Shown here piece after piece: positions 62,324 through 64,000 of a DNA stretch of 64,000 nucleotides. Below the pieces are notes generated by a model. That model had not been told where the DNA came from. It saw nothing but the letters and a program-made list of their open reading frames with translations, and did no database searches. The position numbers and the translations under genes were made by a program. The DNA comes from Flavobacterium sp. HBTb2-11-1 (lineage in GTDB: Bacteria; Bacteroidota; Bacteroidia; Flavobacteriales; Flavobacteriaceae): NCBI RefSeq assembly GCF_009826975.1, contig NZ_WUMO01000004.1, positions 310,001 to 374,000 of the forward strand, written 5' to 3'. The stretch's first letter is position 1. Each line of letters starts with the position of its first letter.

Positions 62324-62341
62324 TTTTAGATTGATGTCATA

Positions 62342-62370
62342 AAAAAAGAACCCAAAAGGTTCTTTTTTTT
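62342..62370 (+). terminator. Rho-independent terminator after the small membrane protein
   Basis: AAGAACC (62346-62352) pairs with GGTTCTT (62358-62364), extended by A and T runs on both sides. Confidence 0.8.
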
Positions 62371-62448
62371 TGTGCCAAAAAAAAGGAAATTCCAATCCGG
62401 AAGCCTCGGGACAAATTCCAAATTCCAATTTGACAAGCTTATTTAAAG

Positions 62449-62474
62449 CCGATAGGTTTTTAAAAACTGTCGGG
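62449..62474. repeat. Degenerate relative of the dispersed palindrome
   Basis: CCGATAGGTTTTT (62449-62461) faces AAAAACTGTCGGG (62462-62474). The arrangement CC-GAYAGGTTT / AAACYTGTCGG parallels the CCTAACAGGTTT hairpins at 8053, 10013 and 32457, with a bulged G and a G-T pair. Confidence 0.4.
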
Positions 62475-62488
62475 TTCCTTATAAATAG

Positions 62489-62533
62489 AAAATTCCAAAT
62501 CCCAATGATAAAATTGGAATTTGGAATTTTTTA
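62489..62533. terminator. Hairpin between the small gene and the beta-barrel gene
   Basis: AAAATTCCAAATCCCAAT (62489-62506) and ATTGGAATTTGGAATTTT (62513-62530) pair at 17 of 18 positions. It lies 3' of the minus-strand gene ending at 62557. AATTCCAA words also occur nearby at 62387-62431, so it may belong to a local repeat. Confidence 0.6.
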
Positions 62534-62556
62534 TCCAGATTGGAATTTAAAAGATT

Positions 62557-64000
62557 TTATCCAGGAAAATCTCCACCGCCGTCTCCACCGCCATCATTTC
62601 TTGGCTGTGCATTTTTATCTCTTTCACCTTTTGGTTTGTTGAAACGGTATGTGAATGATAAATTGAACTGACGTTTACGGAATTGGAATTCGCTATATGA
62701 ACTTACATCATCTAAATACGTGTACGATCTCATTTTTCTTGAATTGAATACGTCGCTAATGTTGAAAGCAATAGTTCCTTTGTCTTTCATAACATCTTTG
62801 CTGAAAGCAGTATTCATTCCGAATTGGCCTAAGTTTTTACCTTGAGCTGTTTTTTGTTCTCCGTTATACATTGCTGTCAACTGCCAGTCAATTTTGTACG
62901 GAAGTGTCACTTTAGAGTTTACTCTTGCAAACCAAGAATTAGCCTGATTGTCTAAATCTTGAACAATCTCTTTTCCTTGCGTATCTGTATAACTATGTTC
63001 CCCTGTAGTTTTTACATTGAAGAAGTTAAAGTTACTGTTTAATTTCCACCATTTGAATGGAGTGTAATTGAACGTAAATTCGAAACCAAATTTTTGCTCT
63101 TTTCCTAAGTTAATAGGTTGGCTTTTGATTACAGGCACTCCATTAACTTCGTCTCCAGTAGGAGATCGTACAAAGCTGAAAACATCTTTTGTGTCTTCAA
63201 AATATGCCGATGTATTGAAGGTTACTTTATCCCATTTTTTGATGTAGCCAATATCATATTTGTCTGTCAAAGAAGGGTCTAAGTCTGGATTTCCTTGAAA
63301 GATGTTAACGTTACTAGCGTAGTTAACTGCTGGGTTCATGAAACGTCCTCTTGGTCTTGACAAACGTTTGCTATAGCTTGCAGAGAAATTACTTTGATCT
63401 GAGATTTCGTAACTAATAAAAGCACTTGGAAATAAGTTGTTGTATTTCTTGGTATTGAAATCGCTATTGTCTAGCAAATTAACATGGATGTCTGTGTCTT
63501 CCCATCTTAAACCAAATAAATAAGAGAATTTATTTACTTTGAAACCATACTGTGTGTAAAGCGCATTGATGTTTTCTTTGTATTCTAAAGTATTTGATAA
63601 ATTAGGATCTTTTGCTCCTCCATTTTCAGTTACATAATATTCGTTGTTTAGATCTCCAAAACTTCCTTTATATCCTGCTTCAAACTGGCTTCCTTTTCCT
63701 AGCGGAAGAACATAATCTGCCTGAAATAATACTTGTTTTTGGATCTGATCGTTTAATGTATTATTGAAATTCGGTGAGGCTGTAATAGTACTGTAGCTAT
63801 CGTCTGTATTTCTTGAAATAGAAAGGTCTGCGGTAAGTTTGTGCCCTTTATCGTTGAAATTCTTAATCAAATTAGAAGTATACTCGAAGTTTTCGCTTCC
63901 AGTATCTGCGTTGTTTAAACGATACGTTGTTCCAGTAAAATTTCGATCGGCATCGTAATTGTAATAATTGATCAAATCTCTATCGTCACCAGTATTTTTT
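62557..64000 (-). CDS. Outer-membrane beta-barrel / TonB-dependent receptor family protein, N-terminus cut by window edge
   Basis: The minus-strand frame is open from base 64000 to the stop at 62557, giving about 480 residues of the C-terminal barrel. The segments SASYSKRLSRPRGRFMNPAV, NPDLDPSLTDKYDIGYIKKW and FNISDVFNSRKMRSYTY are typical of the Bacteroidota outer-membrane beta-barrel family (OMP_b-brl), which carries an N-terminal carboxypeptidase-like domain and plug not seen here. The barrel seems to end at LSFTYRFNKP, followed by a polar tail GERDKNAQPRNDGGGDGGG, an unusual glycine-rich end. An internal TTG at 63975 is not the start. The ligand is unknown. Confidence 0.9.
   Translation of the reverse strand, partial: KNTGDDRDLINYYNYDADRNFTGTTYRLNNADTGSENFEYTSNLIKNFNDKGHKLTADLSISRNTDDSYSTITASPNFNNTLNDQIQKQVLFQADYVLPLGKGSQFEAGYKGSFGDLNNEYYVTENGGAKDPNLSNTLEYKENINALYTQYGFKVNKFSYLFGLRWEDTDIHVNLLDNSDFNTKKYNNLFPSAFISYEISDQSNFSASYSKRLSRPRGRFMNPAVNYASNVNIFQGNPDLDPSLTDKYDIGYIKKWDKVTFNTSAYFEDTKDVFSFVRSPTGDEVNGVPVIKSQPINLGKEQKFGFEFTFNYTPFKWWKLNSNFNFFNVKTTGEHSYTDTQGKEIVQDLDNQANSWFARVNSKVTLPYKIDWQLTAMYNGEQKTAQGKNLGQFGMNTAFSKDVMKDKGTIAFNISDVFNSRKMRSYTYLDDVSSYSEFQFRKRQFNLSFTYRFNKPKGERDKNAQPRNDGGGDGGGDFPG

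Overview
The window comes from a member of the Bacteroidota, most likely Flavobacterium or a close relative. The DNA is AT-rich. Promoters follow the Bacteroidota pattern (TTG about 20 bases before TAnnTTTG). There are SusC/SusD outer-membrane pairs, a FecI/FecR pair, many signal peptides and lipoproteins, and a tmRNA with the tag GENNYALAA. No ribosomal RNA, tRNA, CRISPR array, transposase, integrase or phage genes were seen.

Region 1 (1-15585) is a catabolic locus. A SusC-type receptor runs off the left edge on the minus strand. Divergent from it are a DeoR-family regulator, a flavin/iron-sulfur 2-hydroxyacid dehydrogenase, an esterase, a metallophosphoesterase with a beta-propeller, a GHL10-type glycosidase, a GH20 hexosaminidase and a serine beta-lactamase-like hydrolase. 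The susC promoter and the dehydrogenase promoter share one architecture and the same GCGTT direct repeats, which suggests one regulon under the DeoR protein. The enzyme set fits amino-sugar or peptidoglycan-fragment use, but that is inference.

Region 2 (15586-29319) holds a BtuB-like receptor, then signalling genes: a degenerate receiver, a CheB-CheR-PAS-kinase fusion whose CheB part appears catalytically dead, and a multi-PAS kinase with its CheY-like partner. Between them are an SDR/FAD-Rieske oxidoreductase operon and two small lipoproteins.

Region 3 (29320-42473) begins with a SAM-I riboswitch followed by a 26-codon reading frame, a TlpA-like thiol protein and a class V aminotransferase. 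Next come an EmrAB/TolC-type efflux operon, a potassium-channel-like protein, an AI-2E family membrane protein, a DUF763 protein with HhH-like and clamp-binding-like motifs, an MFS transporter and two small genes. The gaps at 37-39 kb carry seven-base tandem repeats.

Region 4 (42804-52867) is an ECF sigma/anti-sigma pair followed by SusC (with an STN domain), SusD, a large metzincin-type protease and a DUF3347 protein, apparently a signal-responsive uptake operon.

Region 5 (about 52982-57342) is a possible islet. It holds the folate-independent methionine synthase pair mesX-mesD, a BASS-family transporter and an Lrp/AsnC regulator. It is bounded by a direct repeat made of the 3' end and terminator of ssrA (tmRNA); the right copy belongs to the intact ssrA. 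Lrp-like operator sites lie before mesX and before the lrp gene.

Region 6 (57791-64000) holds housekeeping and miscellaneous genes: a serine hydrolase lipoprotein, a saccharopine dehydrogenase-like enzyme, fumarase C, a 57-residue membrane protein and an outer-membrane beta-barrel protein cut by the right edge.
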